Below are positions 6,523 to 14,758 of a DNA stretch of 21,190 nucleotides, piece after piece. Each line of letters starts with the position of its first letter. Positions within the stretch are counted from its first letter, which is position 1. The stretch is taken from assembly GCA_964455395.1 (NCBI GenBank), contig CAYVWB010000072.1:1-21190 (forward strand), in the 5' to 3' direction. Under the pieces are notes generated by a model. It saw only the letters and a program-made list of their open reading frames with translations. It searched no databases and had not been told where the DNA came from. The DNA comes from CAYVWB01 sp964455395 (GTDB lineage Bacteria > Desulfobacterota > Desulfovibrionia > Desulfovibrionales > Desulfovibrionaceae). A program made the position numbers and the translations under genes.

Positions 6523-8685
6523 ATGCTCTGCAACGAGCATCTGTCCAAAAGGCTGTTTGCGGAAGTGGGGATCAATGTCCCGGCCGGGGAGTTGGTGCGC
6601 CCTGACGATTTGATGAGCTATACTCCTGGCGTTCCTGGGCCATGGTGCGCCAAGACGCAGGTCTTGTCCGGGGGGCGGGGCAAGGCCGGCGGCGTCGTTC
6701 GCTTTACGGATCCTGCCGAGGCGGCGGTTGTTTGTAAGCGCCTGTTCGATTTGGAGATCAATGGAGAGAAGCCGCCTTGTGTTCGGGTTGAGTCGGTCAT
6801 CTCTGTCGAGCAGGAACTGTACCTTTCATTCATGATGTCACGCCGCGCAGGGGGTATCGTGTTTACGGTATCACGCGGCGGCGGCATAGAGGTCGAATCG
6901 AAATCTGCGCGTCCCGGGGGGGCCTTCATCCAGCGGCTGGAGTCCACCCGAGAGGGCGGGGCGCTCGCTTCATGTCAGATTCGAGCCGCTTTTTTTCATC
7001 TCTTTCAAGATAATGATGCGACATTGCAGCAGCAGGTGGCGTTGCGTTTTGAAACGTTGACTCAACAGTGCATGCAGGCGGTTCAAGCGTACGGGTTGTT
7101 GTTACTGGAGATCAATCCCTTGGCGCTTTGCAGAGATGGCGAATGGATTGCGTTGGACGCCAAAGTTGAAATAGATGATGCGATTCTCACTATTACGCCG
7201 GCGCTTTCGCGATTTCACGAGCCTGCGCACGCGGATCCCATGGAGCAACGAGCGCGCCAAGCTGGGTTGGCATATCTCAAACTTGAAGGATGGGTGGGGC
7301 TTATGGCCAATGGCGCCGGGTTGGCCATGGCCACGATGGATGTCCTCAATAAAGCAGGCTTACGCGCGGCGAATTTTATGGACCTTGGTGGCGGCGCTGA
7401 CAAGGATCGCTTGGCGGAAGCCTTCAGGCTCGTTTTCGAAGACCAGCGGGTCGAAGTGGTTTTCGTCAATGTCTTTGGTGGAATAGTGTCGTGTGCGGCT
7501 GTGGCCGAAGCGATTGTTGCTGCGTTGCAGAGGGATGCGCCGCCAAAGCCAATTATAGCCAGATTGGCGGGCAACGGCGCAACGGAAGGTCAGCGTCTGC
7601 TCGCCGAGCTTGAGGGCCACTCTGTATCTATTGTAGATTCGATATGCGCTGCTGTGAATGCGCTGCGCTCCATGGCGCCGTCTGGTGTTGACATGCCCCC
7701 TCTCGCGAACGATGAGGAGGTCGGTAAGGTGGCAGTATCGATCACGCGAAGCACCGACTTGGTGGGGGAACACACCCCGAGTCCCTCCCGTGCCAATCTT
7801 GGACTGCATGCGGGGTCACGTATTTTGGTGCAAGGGATCACAGGTCGCGCCGCACGACACCATGTACAGTTGATGCAAGACTACGGAACACATATTGTTG
7901 CTGGCGTCACTCCATACAAGGGGGGAGAGAAAGTTCATGGCGTTCCTGTCTACAATAGTATTAATCAGGCGTATAATGATCAAGGTGCATTTGATTCTAC
8001 TGTGATTTTTGTTCCTGCTGCTGCAGTTGTTGATTCAATTATTGAAGCAATTTATTCCAATATTCAAAATATCATCTGTATCACGGAAGGAGCTCCGCAA
8101 GCGCAGATGGTATATATTCGGCGATTGGCTGCAGAGGCAGGAGTGCGGCTTGTAGGGCCGAACACACCAGGTCTCATTATCCCCGGTGTTATAAAGCTAG
8201 GCATCATGCCAGCCGATGTCTTTTCGCCTGGTAAAGTGGCGCTGCTTTCACGTTCTGGAACTCTTGCATATGAGGCTGCATACATGCTGTCTTCTTGTGG
8301 ATTGGGACAGTCCATATGCATTGGTGTCGGAGGGGATCCATTTGTTGGCTTGCCCTTTACTGATGCGTTCACCTTGCTGAAGGATGATGCAGAAACGAAA
8401 GCCATAGTTCTTATCGGTGAAATTGGAGGCGCCGCCGAGGAGAACTTCGCGGAAGTGGTTCGGGCGTCCCAATACGATAAGCCTATAATCGCATTGGTCG
8501 CAGGGCTGACGGCTCCACCCGGGAAACGCCTGGGGCATGCCGGCGCCATCCTGGAGGAGAGCGAAGGCGAGGCAAGCAACAAGATCAAGGCCTTACGCGA
8601 AGCTGGTTGCTGGATTTCTCCCGATCTGGCCTCGTTGCCGAATGTTGTCAAGGCGGCTCTGGCGCAATGCAACATCGTATTGTGA
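6523..8685 (+). CDS. Fused SucC-SucD type acyl-CoA synthetase (NDP-forming)
   Basis: 720 residues from the ATG at 6523 (AAGGGG 6 bases upstream; TTG at 6502 is a less likely start). Residues 1 to ~385 match succinyl-CoA synthetase beta: N-terminal ATP-grasp with SGGRGKAGGV, then EINPLALCRDGEWIALDAK, NGAGLAMATMD and FVNVFGGIVSC. Residues ~424-720 match the alpha subunit: VQGITG CoA-binding fold, GPNTPGLIIPG, LSRSGTLAYEA, IGVGGDP, IGEIGGAAEE and GKRLGHAGAI with the phosphohistidine H672. Such enzymes interconvert an acid, CoA and ATP with the acyl-CoA, ADP and phosphate. The beta-alpha order is the reverse of archaeal ADP-forming acetyl-CoA synthetase fusions. Relatives include malate-CoA, citryl-CoA and sulfoacetate-CoA ligases, so succinate is not assured. 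GC is low for the window (35% at 8041-8100), a sign of transfer. It begins 33 bases after the deacetylase gene. Confidence 0.9.
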   Translation: MLCNEHLSKRLFAEVGINVPAGELVRPDDLMSYTPGVPGPWCAKTQVLSGGRGKAGGVVRFTDPAEAAVVCKRLFDLEINGEKPPCVRVESVISVEQELYLSFMMSRRAGGIVFTVSRGGGIEVESKSARPGGAFIQRLESTREGGALASCQIRAAFFHLFQDNDATLQQQVALRFETLTQQCMQAVQAYGLLLLEINPLALCRDGEWIALDAKVEIDDAILTITPALSRFHEPAHADPMEQRARQAGLAYLKLEGWVGLMANGAGLAMATMDVLNKAGLRAANFMDLGGGADKDRLAEAFRLVFEDQRVEVVFVNVFGGIVSCAAVAEAIVAALQRDAPPKPIIARLAGNGATEGQRLLAELEGHSVSIVDSICAAVNALRSMAPSGVDMPPLANDEEVGKVAVSITRSTDLVGEHTPSPSRANLGLHAGSRILVQGITGRAARHHVQLMQDYGTHIVAGVTPYKGGEKVHGVPVYNSINQAYNDQGAFDSTVIFVPAAAVVDSIIEAIYSNIQNIICITEGAPQAQMVYIRRLAAEAGVRLVGPNTPGLIIPGVIKLGIMPADVFSPGKVALLSRSGTLAYEAAYMLSSCGLGQSICIGVGGDPFVGLPFTDAFTLLKDDAETKAIVLIGEIGGAAEENFAEVVRASQYDKPIIALVAGLTAPPGKRLGHAGAILEESEGEASNKIKALREAGCWISPDLASLPNVVKAALAQCNIVL

Positions 8686-8736
8686 TTGGCAATATACGTT
8701 CACGACGGTTCACTTTCACTGCAGGAGGAGGATTCT

Positions 8737-9045
8737 ATGGGATCATTCGTCGTTGTCGCTCATCTTACTGTGAAGACTGGTGCGTGGGAGAGTGTGTCTC
8801 CATTGCTCGAAAAACTGACAGTTGGAAGTCGTCAAGAATCCGGGTGCTTGGAATATCGTGTTCAGCGTCTCAATGAGAAGCCCGAAGTCGTGTTGATTTA
8901 CGAACGATACGTCGATGAAGCATCTTTCGTGGCGCACAAGGAGTCAACACACTTCAATGAAGTGGCTCCGTTGCTGCATGAGTTCCTTGATGAAGCACTC
9001 CATGTCGAACTTTATAATGAAATTTTGTCACCTGAAGAAGGGTAG
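8737..9045 (+). CDS. ABM-fold (antibiotic biosynthesis monooxygenase-like) small protein
   Basis: 102 residues, ferredoxin-like dimeric alpha/beta-barrel type. The N-terminal strand SFVVVAHLTVKTG, the ESGCLEYRVQR strand, the VVLIYERYVDEASFVAHKES segment and the HFNEVAPLL helix are typical of ABM/YgiN-like proteins. These act as cofactor-free monooxygenases, quinol oxidases, or sugar mutarotase-like or signal proteins, so the family name does not fix the reaction, and an oxygenase role is unlikely in an anaerobe. The ATG at 8737 follows a very strong GGAGGAGG box. It is 51 bases downstream of the sucCD fusion and the last gene of the run; the next gene is convergent. Low GC, like the preceding gene. 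Confidence 0.85.
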   Translation: MGSFVVVAHLTVKTGAWESVSPLLEKLTVGSRQESGCLEYRVQRLNEKPEVVLIYERYVDEASFVAHKESTHFNEVAPLLHEFLDEALHVELYNEILSPEEG

Positions 9046-9085
9046 TCTGCATTTCAGCGTCAGTTCTGAAAAGCATTCAGTCAGA

Positions 9086-9109
9086 GAGCTGGCTTCATGA
9101 GCTGGCTTC
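9086..9109. repeat. Short direct repeat between convergent genes
   Basis: GAGCTGGCTTC occurs at 9086-9096 and again at 9099-9109, followed by the palindrome CTTCGCGAAG. It lies in the 138-base gap between the ABM-fold gene and the convergent sugar transferase gene. No T-run follows, so I do not call a terminator here; function unknown. Confidence 0.5.
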
Positions 9110-9183
9110 GCGAAGATAAACTCATTCGTTGCCATCCGTAGGGCGGCTTCTCTCTGAGTTCTTGCTTTCATCATGCTCGAGAA

Positions 9184-10554
9184 TCATATGCCGCGCACCA
9201 TGAACGCGAGTGTCTCCAGCAAGATTGTAATATCAAGCATGAAAGAGTAATTGCGGATGTAGTACAGATCGTAGTCGAGGTTTTCATGAATTGGCTTGTT
9301 GCGGTCGACGCTTATCTGCCACAGACCTGTAATACCTGGACGGACGGCCAGGCGCAGACGTTGTGTTTCGTCATACGTGGCGGCGATGAAAGGCATTTCC
9401 GGACGCGGTCCCACCAAGGACATGTCTCCACGCAATACATTGAACAGCTGCGGTAATTCATCGATGCTGGTCTTGCGTAACAGTTTGCCCACGCGGGTGA
9501 TACGGCAGTCATCTGCGCTATCGGGGGTCAATGCATAAGGGTCGGCGGCGCAATCCATGGTGCGCAGTTTGTACATGGTGAACAGCTCGCCATTCATTCC
9601 TGTCCGGTTTTGTCTAAAGAATACAGGACCTTTGGAGTCCAGTCGGATAAGCACGGCCGCGAGCGCCAACACCGGCGCGGCGAACGCCAGCATCATGGCG
9701 CCAAGGCTCACGTCCAAGGCGCGTTTCATCCAGCTGGTGGCGGCGCGAGGAGTATGCCGGAAGCGCGCCACAGGGATGTCGCCCAACACGCTGATGGTGA
9801 GGCGGTGCAAGGGGATGGAGTAGGTGGAGGGGACAAAGTTCACCTCCGCGCCGCTCTGTCCTCGCAGCCATTTGATGCGTTCCTGCATGTGGTCTTGTGG
9901 GACATTGGAGAACGCCACCACCACGGCGTCGATGCTCAATTCACGCACCAGCCGGGGGATGTCGCCGCCTGCGCCGAGCACGGTGATGATCTTGCGTTGG
10001 GTCAAGCTGGAGCTCTCGAAAAGCTTGCCGCGCTTGGCCGGATCGTCGTCCACGAAGCCCACTGGCACGATGCCTTGGCGGGGGGAGCCGATGGTGTTGA
10101 AGAATTCACGACCCATGGCGCCGGCGCCGTAGATGAGCATGCGCAAGCCGAAGTGACGGCGCAGTCGAGCCAGCTTCTCGTTCAGGACGATATTGCCATA
10201 GAAAACAAGGAGAAAAGAGCTCGCGAAGGCAAACGGCAGCGAACGGAGCAACACGGGATGGCTCTCCAAGGCATGGAGCGCAAACCCCAGGCCAAGCGCC
10301 CCGAAGAGGAACCCTTTCAAGGTGCGCTTGGAGCATTCGATATTGAGAAAGCTTTTCTCGTCCTGGTAGACCCCCGTGAGCGCCAGCATGCCGAGGAAAC
10401 CGGAAGTGGTGAAAGCCGCCTCCAGAAAGAAATCCCGGTCCGGCCACACGCCGCCGATGAACCAAGCTGTCGCCGTCAGGCTGAAGAGGATGGCCAGCCC
10501 ATCGTAGAGGGCGTATATGGCGGTATGAAGGAGGTAGGCTCGTGAAGGAGACAT
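9184..10554 (-). CDS. Undecaprenyl-phosphate sugar phosphotransferase (exopolysaccharide initiating transferase)
   Basis: 456 residues. The N-terminal part has about four membrane helices, followed by a CoA-binding/Rossmann-like stretch (LMIYGAGAMG type: here MLIYGAGAMGREF, then VGFVDDDPAKRG). Next come a membrane helix after MKRALDVSLG and the C-terminal bacterial sugar transferase domain with FFRQNRTGMNGELF, YKLRTM, RKTSIDELPQLFNVLRGDMS, LVGPRPEMP and RPGITGLWQIS. This WbaP/polyprenyl glycosylphosphotransferase family moves a sugar-1-phosphate to undecaprenyl phosphate at the inner membrane, starting repeat-unit synthesis. ATG at 10554 is the likely start by family length, although no good ribosome binding site is visible; ATG at 10602 would add 16 residues. 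The 3' half of the gene (up to about 9650) has lower GC than the 5' half (40% at 9241-9300, 70% at 9661-9720). Divergent from the GT4 gene. Confidence 0.92.
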   Translation of the reverse strand: MSPSRAYLLHTAIYALYDGLAILFSLTATAWFIGGVWPDRDFFLEAAFTTSGFLGMLALTGVYQDEKSFLNIECSKRTLKGFLFGALGLGFALHALESHPVLLRSLPFAFASSFLLVFYGNIVLNEKLARLRRHFGLRMLIYGAGAMGREFFNTIGSPRQGIVPVGFVDDDPAKRGKLFESSSLTQRKIITVLGAGGDIPRLVRELSIDAVVVAFSNVPQDHMQERIKWLRGQSGAEVNFVPSTYSIPLHRLTISVLGDIPVARFRHTPRAATSWMKRALDVSLGAMMLAFAAPVLALAAVLIRLDSKGPVFFRQNRTGMNGELFTMYKLRTMDCAADPYALTPDSADDCRITRVGKLLRKTSIDELPQLFNVLRGDMSLVGPRPEMPFIAATYDETQRLRLAVRPGITGLWQISVDRNKPIHENLDYDLYYIRNYSFMLDITILLETLAFMVRGI

Positions 10555-10660
10555 GGGCGCTCGTCTTGGCCGATTGGGACCACGCAGGATTATCGCGCAT
10601 GATACCATACCTCCCGGCGGCGCGCCATAGCTTGGCGTTGCGACAGGGAGCCTCGGCGCA

Positions 10661-10689
10661 TTGCGCCTGGCTGGGAAATCGCATATCAC
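10661..10689 (+). promoter_or_regulatory. Possible sigma-70 promoter for the GT4-radical SAM-GT2 genes
   Basis: TTGCGC (10661-10666), a 17-base spacer, then TATCAC (10684-10689), in the 201-base divergent region between the sugar transferase and GT4 genes. Spacing is ideal, but each hexamer is a four-of-six match at best. Low confidence; nothing else clear was seen in this gap. Confidence 0.25.
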
Positions 10690-10755
10690 TCGCTATCGAG
10701 TTCGACATTCCGCAAGCCCTCGACGACCATTGCTCGAGGAAGGTGATCCTGTTTC

Positions 10756-12090
10756 ATGCGCATTGGGCTCCACGTCAACGGTCCGTTCCACACCAGACGC
10801 GCCGTCTCCGCGTCCGCCAACCGGCGTGGCGCTGGTGGAGCCGACGCCGCCACGCAGGTGACGCCGCTGGAAGGGGCGGAGTACATGCTCCGGTTGACGC
10901 AGGCCCTCCTCAACAGACCGGATCGCCCGGAATACGTGACGCTTCTGCCCGAGCAGACTCCCCGTGTCATCAGACAGGCCTTGGAAGCCGGTCCTGCGGA
11001 GACCGTGACCGCGCCCAACCCCGGCTTCATGCGCAGGCACGCCGGGCTCGACAAGGTCGCCGCCGCCGCCAATGTGGACCTCCTCCATTGCGTGGATGAA
11101 GCGCCTTGGACCGCCATCACGCCCTTCGTGCTCACCATGCGCAAGGTGCTCGCCGAATCGCATGAAGCGCCATCCCGCGGCCCTGGCTTTTTCGGCCGCC
11201 TCCGGCAAGGGAGAGACCTGCGCCGCGCCGCGCGCATCATCACGTTTTCTGAATACAGCAAAGCCCAGCTTGCAGCGCTGTATGGCGTGCCGGACGAGCT
11301 GGTGGCCGTGGCGCCCCCCGGCGTGGACGAAGCTTTCACCCGCATCGACAACCCCGGCCTCATCCAGGAAGCGGCCTCCCGGCTGGGGCTTCAGAGTTCC
11401 TATATTCTGGGGATGGGCGTCGCGCCCCACCGTAACCCGGAGATCCTGCTTCAGGCGTTCCGCGCGCTCATCTCGCAGGGCGGCGTTCATCAGACCCTCG
11501 CCCTGCTTATGGAGGATGGCGACGACCCCAAGCGCAAGGCCGCGCTGGAAGCCCTCGCCGTTTCGTTGCATTTGAAGAACCGGGTGCGCGTGGTGGGCCC
11601 CGCACCCGTGGAGGATCTGCCCCTGCTGCTGAGCGGCGCCCAGCTCTTCGTCTACCCGTGCCGCGCGGAGGAGACGGGCCTGCGCGTGCTGGAGGCCATG
11701 GCCTGCGGCGCGCCCCTGGTCGCCTCCAACGTGACAGCCCTGCCCGAGGTGGTGGGCGACGCCGGCTTGCTTGTCGACCCGGACGAACCCGAGGCGCTGG
11801 CCCGCGCCATGTCGCACGCCTTGATGCAGATAGGCCTGCGCGAACGCCTGCAGACCCGGGGCATGGCCCGCGCGCGCCGCTACGGATGGGACCGCGCCGC
11901 CGCCGCCACGGAACTGGTCTACAAGGATCTGTATATCAGCATCATCAAACGACACATGGCCGCCAGGAAGCCGCCGCGTCCCCCTGGAGGCAAGGCGTCC
12001 ATGGCTGCAGCGGCTTCTCGGGAGCAGCCGACCGCAGCCGGCGCCTCCGAGTCCGGAAACCGCGCCTCGGGCGCCGCCGTCTCGAAATGA
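10756..12090 (+). CDS. Glycosyltransferase family 4 (GT-B) protein
   Basis: 444 residues. A GT-B fold transferase: the N-terminal domain holds LLHCVDEAPW and the ITFSEYSKAQL segment (the serine-rich 'sentinel' motif of GT4 enzymes). The C-terminal domain has ILGMGVAPHRNPEILLQAF, RVRVVGPAPVEDLPLLLSGA, then the E-x7-E signature from E305 to E313 in ETGLRVLEAMACGAPLVASN, which binds the nucleotide sugar. It is expected to transfer a sugar to a lipid-linked oligosaccharide at the cytoplasmic face. Residues ~403-444 are a low-complexity Pro/Ala/Ser tail outside the fold. The start has AGGAAGG about 12 bases upstream, rather distant. First gene of the plus-strand glycan group; 88 bases separate it from the radical SAM gene. 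Confidence 0.9.
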   Translation: MRIGLHVNGPFHTRRAVSASANRRGAGGADAATQVTPLEGAEYMLRLTQALLNRPDRPEYVTLLPEQTPRVIRQALEAGPAETVTAPNPGFMRRHAGLDKVAAAANVDLLHCVDEAPWTAITPFVLTMRKVLAESHEAPSRGPGFFGRLRQGRDLRRAARIITFSEYSKAQLAALYGVPDELVAVAPPGVDEAFTRIDNPGLIQEAASRLGLQSSYILGMGVAPHRNPEILLQAFRALISQGGVHQTLALLMEDGDDPKRKAALEALAVSLHLKNRVRVVGPAPVEDLPLLLSGAQLFVYPCRAEETGLRVLEAMACGAPLVASNVTALPEVVGDAGLLVDPDEPEALARAMSHALMQIGLRERLQTRGMARARRYGWDRAAAATELVYKDLYISIIKRHMAARKPPRPPGGKASMAAAASREQPTAAGASESGNRASGAAVSK

Positions 12091-12178
12091 TCGATCCAGC
12101 CTCCGGCTGTGGCGTCCCCCCCGTGAACATGCAGCGGCAGCCGCTTTCCACGTTGTCCCAAACTCCCGCAGAGGCTCC

Positions 12179-13732
12179 ATGCGCATACTTGTTCTGAATC
12201 CCCCGTTCCTGCCGAAGTTTTCCCGGCCGCAACGCAGCCCCGCCGTCACCAAAAGCGGCACGCTCTATTTCCCCATCTGGCTCGCCTCCTGTACCGGCTG
12301 TCTGGAGCGCGAGGGCTTTGCGGTGGATCTGGTGGACGCCCCGGCTGCTGGCCGCTCCCTGGAAGCGGTGGTGGATATGGTCCGCGAACACCGCTACGAC
12401 CTCGTCGTCATGGACGCTTCCACGCCCTCCATCCTCAACGACCTGGACGTGGCCGCCAAGGTGAAGGCCGTCAACCACGAGTGCTGCGTGGTGCTGGTGG
12501 GGACGCACGTCTCGGCCCTTGCCGAGGAGACCCTCGCCGATGCGCGGGCTGCAGGGGTGGACGCCGTGGCGCGGCGGGAATACGAGCTGACCATCGTGGC
12601 GCTGGCGGAGGCCATGCGCCAGCGTCTCGCTTCGGAAGAGGGCTCTCCTCGAAAAGCCGCTCTGGCAACGGCGCCGTCCATCGCAGGGCTCAGCTACAGG
12701 GACGCCGCGGGGAGCATCCACCACAATGAGGACCGGCCTTTCCTGGAGGATCTGGACACCTTGCCGTGGGTGGCGCCAGTTTATCGCAAGCATTTGGACA
12801 TCCATCACTATTTCAACCCCAACGCACTTTACCCCATGGTCACCCTCGTCACCAGCCGGGGGTGTCCTTTCCGCTGCAGCTTCTGCGTCTACCCGCAGAC
12901 GTTGACGGGCCGGCGCTACCGTTTCCGTGCCGTGGATGACGTGCTGGACGAGATCGCCTGGTGCCGGGAGCACTTCCCCGAGATGCGCGCCGTCTTCTTC
13001 GAGGATGACACCCTGACGGCGGATCGCGAGCGCTGTCGGGAGCTCTCCCGCAAGATGATCGACCGCGGCCTCGTCATGAGCTGGACGGCGAATTCCCGTG
13101 CGGATCTGGACCGCGAGACCATGGCGCTGATGGCGCAAGCCGGCTGTCGCATGCTCTGTGTGGGCTTCGAAAGCGGTCACGCACAGACGCTTTCCACCAT
13201 GCGCAAGGGCAACGTCACACCCGAGGGCATGCAGCGGTTCATGGATGACGCCCGCGCCGCCGGCGTTCTCATCCACGGCTGTTTCATCGTGGGCTTCCCC
13301 GGCGAGGACCGGGAGCGCATCGAAGCGACCATCCGCCTGGCCATGGCGCTCGACCCGGACACGGCGCAGTTCTATCCGGTGATGGTCTATCCCGGCACCA
13401 AGGCTTACGAGCTTTACAAGGAGCGCGGCTGGATAGCCACGGACGACTACGCCTGCTGGCTGACCGGGGAGGGCCTCCACAACTGTGTGGTGCGCAACGA
13501 GCACTTCTCCCCGGAAGAGCTGGTGCGCCTCTGCGACGAAGCCCGCCGGCGCTTCTACCTGCGGCCGCGCTACATGGTGCGCAAGTTGCGCCAGGGCTTG
13601 GCGGATCCGGCCGAGCTCCTGCGGCTGGTCAAGGCGGGTCGCACCTTTGCGCGGCACCTGCTGCTGGGCTCCCGGGTGGACTCGTCGGGGAAGAAGGACG
13701 CGCGTCATCTCGACGGCGGGGGCGGAGCCTGA
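12179..13732 (+). CDS. B12-binding-domain radical SAM protein
   Basis: 517 residues. The N-terminal ~150 residues form a cobalamin-binding-like Rossmann domain (MRILVLNPP; FPIWLASCTGCLEREG; YDLVVMDAST; VVLVGTHVSA), without the DxHxxG signature that usually marks base-off B12 binding. The radical SAM motif is C229-x3-C233-x2-C236 in RGCPFRCSFCVYPQ, which should bind the [4Fe-4S] cluster and SAM. Further core strands are FFEDDTLTADRERC, SWTANSRADLDRETM, MLCVGFESG and GCFIVGFPGED. Such enzymes methylate or rearrange unactivated carbons of lipids, sugars or peptides. The context, between two glycosyltransferases, suggests a modified sugar or polyprenyl-linked intermediate; this is inference. HpnJ-like hopanoid enzymes are an alternative, but no other hopanoid gene is seen. 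AGAGG precedes the ATG by 4 bases. Confidence 0.88.
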   Translation: MRILVLNPPFLPKFSRPQRSPAVTKSGTLYFPIWLASCTGCLEREGFAVDLVDAPAAGRSLEAVVDMVREHRYDLVVMDASTPSILNDLDVAAKVKAVNHECCVVLVGTHVSALAEETLADARAAGVDAVARREYELTIVALAEAMRQRLASEEGSPRKAALATAPSIAGLSYRDAAGSIHHNEDRPFLEDLDTLPWVAPVYRKHLDIHHYFNPNALYPMVTLVTSRGCPFRCSFCVYPQTLTGRRYRFRAVDDVLDEIAWCREHFPEMRAVFFEDDTLTADRERCRELSRKMIDRGLVMSWTANSRADLDRETMALMAQAGCRMLCVGFESGHAQTLSTMRKGNVTPEGMQRFMDDARAAGVLIHGCFIVGFPGEDRERIEATIRLAMALDPDTAQFYPVMVYPGTKAYELYKERGWIATDDYACWLTGEGLHNCVVRNEHFSPEELVRLCDEARRRFYLRPRYMVRKLRQGLADPAELLRLVKAGRTFARHLLLGSRVDSSGKKDARHLDGGGGA

Positions 13733-13744
13733 TACGGAAACGCC

Positions 13745-14758
13745 ATGCACGAAACCGCATCGCCACGCATCGCCACCCCGTCCGAACCGCGCTACAGCGT
13801 GGTCGTTCCCGCGTTCAACTCGGCGCGCACCCTGCCGCGCACGCTCATCGCCTTGGAACGCCAGACCGTGGCGGACTCCATGGAAGTCATCGTGGTGGAC
13901 GACGGCTCCACGGACGACACCGCCTCCCTCGCCGAGGAGGCCGGCGCGCGCGTCATCCGCCAACCCAATCGCGGTCCCGCAGTCGCTCGCAATGCCGGCG
14001 CCAAGGCTGCGCGTGGCGAATTCATCCTCTTCACGGACGCGGATTGCGCCCCGGCCACGGATTTCGTCGAACGCCTCGTCACAGCGCTGGAGGCGCGCGC
14101 CGCAGACGCCGGTCAAGGCGCCTATCAGACGTTTCAGATGAGCCTGGTGGCGCGCTTCGCTCAGGTGGAGTTCGAGGAACGCTACCGCATCATGCAGCGC
14201 TACGAGACCATCGACCTGGTGGCGACCTACGCCGCCGCTTTCCGCCGCGACGCCTTTTTCGCCTTCGACGGCTTCGACGAATCCTTCCCCGCAGCCAACA
14301 ACGAGGATACGGAACTTTCCTACCGCATGGCGGCCGCCAACCGCCGGCTCGTCTTCGCTCCGGAGGCCGTGGTGCGCCACCTCCATCCGGACTCGTTGCG
14401 GCGGTACCTGCGCGTCAAGTACTGGCGTGGCTACTGGCGCATGGTGGTTTACCGCAAATTTCCGGACAAGGCCCTCAAGGACCGCTACACGCCGTTGCTC
14501 TTGAAGCTGCAGGGGCTGGCGGCCATGGCGCTGGCGCCGTTGGCGGTGGTGGGGGTCGTCTTCCCGCCGGCGCTGCACGCTGCGACGCTGCTGGCCGTGG
14601 CCATCATAGCGAGCGGTCTGCCGTTTGCAGCGCGGGCTGCGCGGTTGGACGCGTTGGTGGGGCTGGCCTCGCCGCCGCTGATTCTGTGCCGGGCGCTGGC
14701 GCTGGGCCTGGGCGCGCTGCACGGCGGCGTGCGGTCGGTGGCGATGAAGCGGGAGTGA
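13745..14758 (+). CDS. Glycosyltransferase family 2 (GT-A) membrane-associated protein
   Basis: 337 residues. The N-terminal GT-A domain has YSVVVPAFNSARTLPRTL, VIVVDDGSTDDT, NRGPAVARNAGAKAARG and the DxD-type metal motif TDADC near residue 98, then an NNEDTELSYRM acceptor-site motif. The C-terminal third has two to three hydrophobic helices (GLAAMALAPLAVVGVVF; LLAVAIIASGLPF), placing the protein at the inner membrane. Likely role: adding a sugar to a lipid-linked glycan. It begins 12 bases after the radical SAM gene with a weak GGAAA site. Its last ~155 bases overlap a minus-strand gene tail to tail. Confidence 0.9.
   Translation: MHETASPRIATPSEPRYSVVVPAFNSARTLPRTLIALERQTVADSMEVIVVDDGSTDDTASLAEEAGARVIRQPNRGPAVARNAGAKAARGEFILFTDADCAPATDFVERLVTALEARAADAGQGAYQTFQMSLVARFAQVEFEERYRIMQRYETIDLVATYAAAFRRDAFFAFDGFDESFPAANNEDTELSYRMAAANRRLVFAPEAVVRHLHPDSLRRYLRVKYWRGYWRMVVYRKFPDKALKDRYTPLLLKLQGLAAMALAPLAVVGVVFPPALHAATLLAVAIIASGLPFAARAARLDALVGLASPPLILCRALALGLGALHGGVRSVAMKRE

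Noticed and set aside
9066..9080. CTGAA-AAGCA-TTCAG hairpin after the ABM-fold gene as a terminator
   Set aside because: The stem is only five pairs and AT-rich, and no T-run follows on either strand.
10693..12261. A 522-codon minus-strand open frame
   Set aside because: Antisense to the GT4 gene, composition Gly/Arg/His-rich, no motif, no ribosome binding site.
12179..14758. Hopanoid cluster (HpnJ-like radical SAM with HpnI-like glycosyltransferase)
   Set aside because: No squalene-hopene cyclase, HpnH or HpnK-like gene is present; the sugar transferase and GT4 neighbours fit a polysaccharide locus better.
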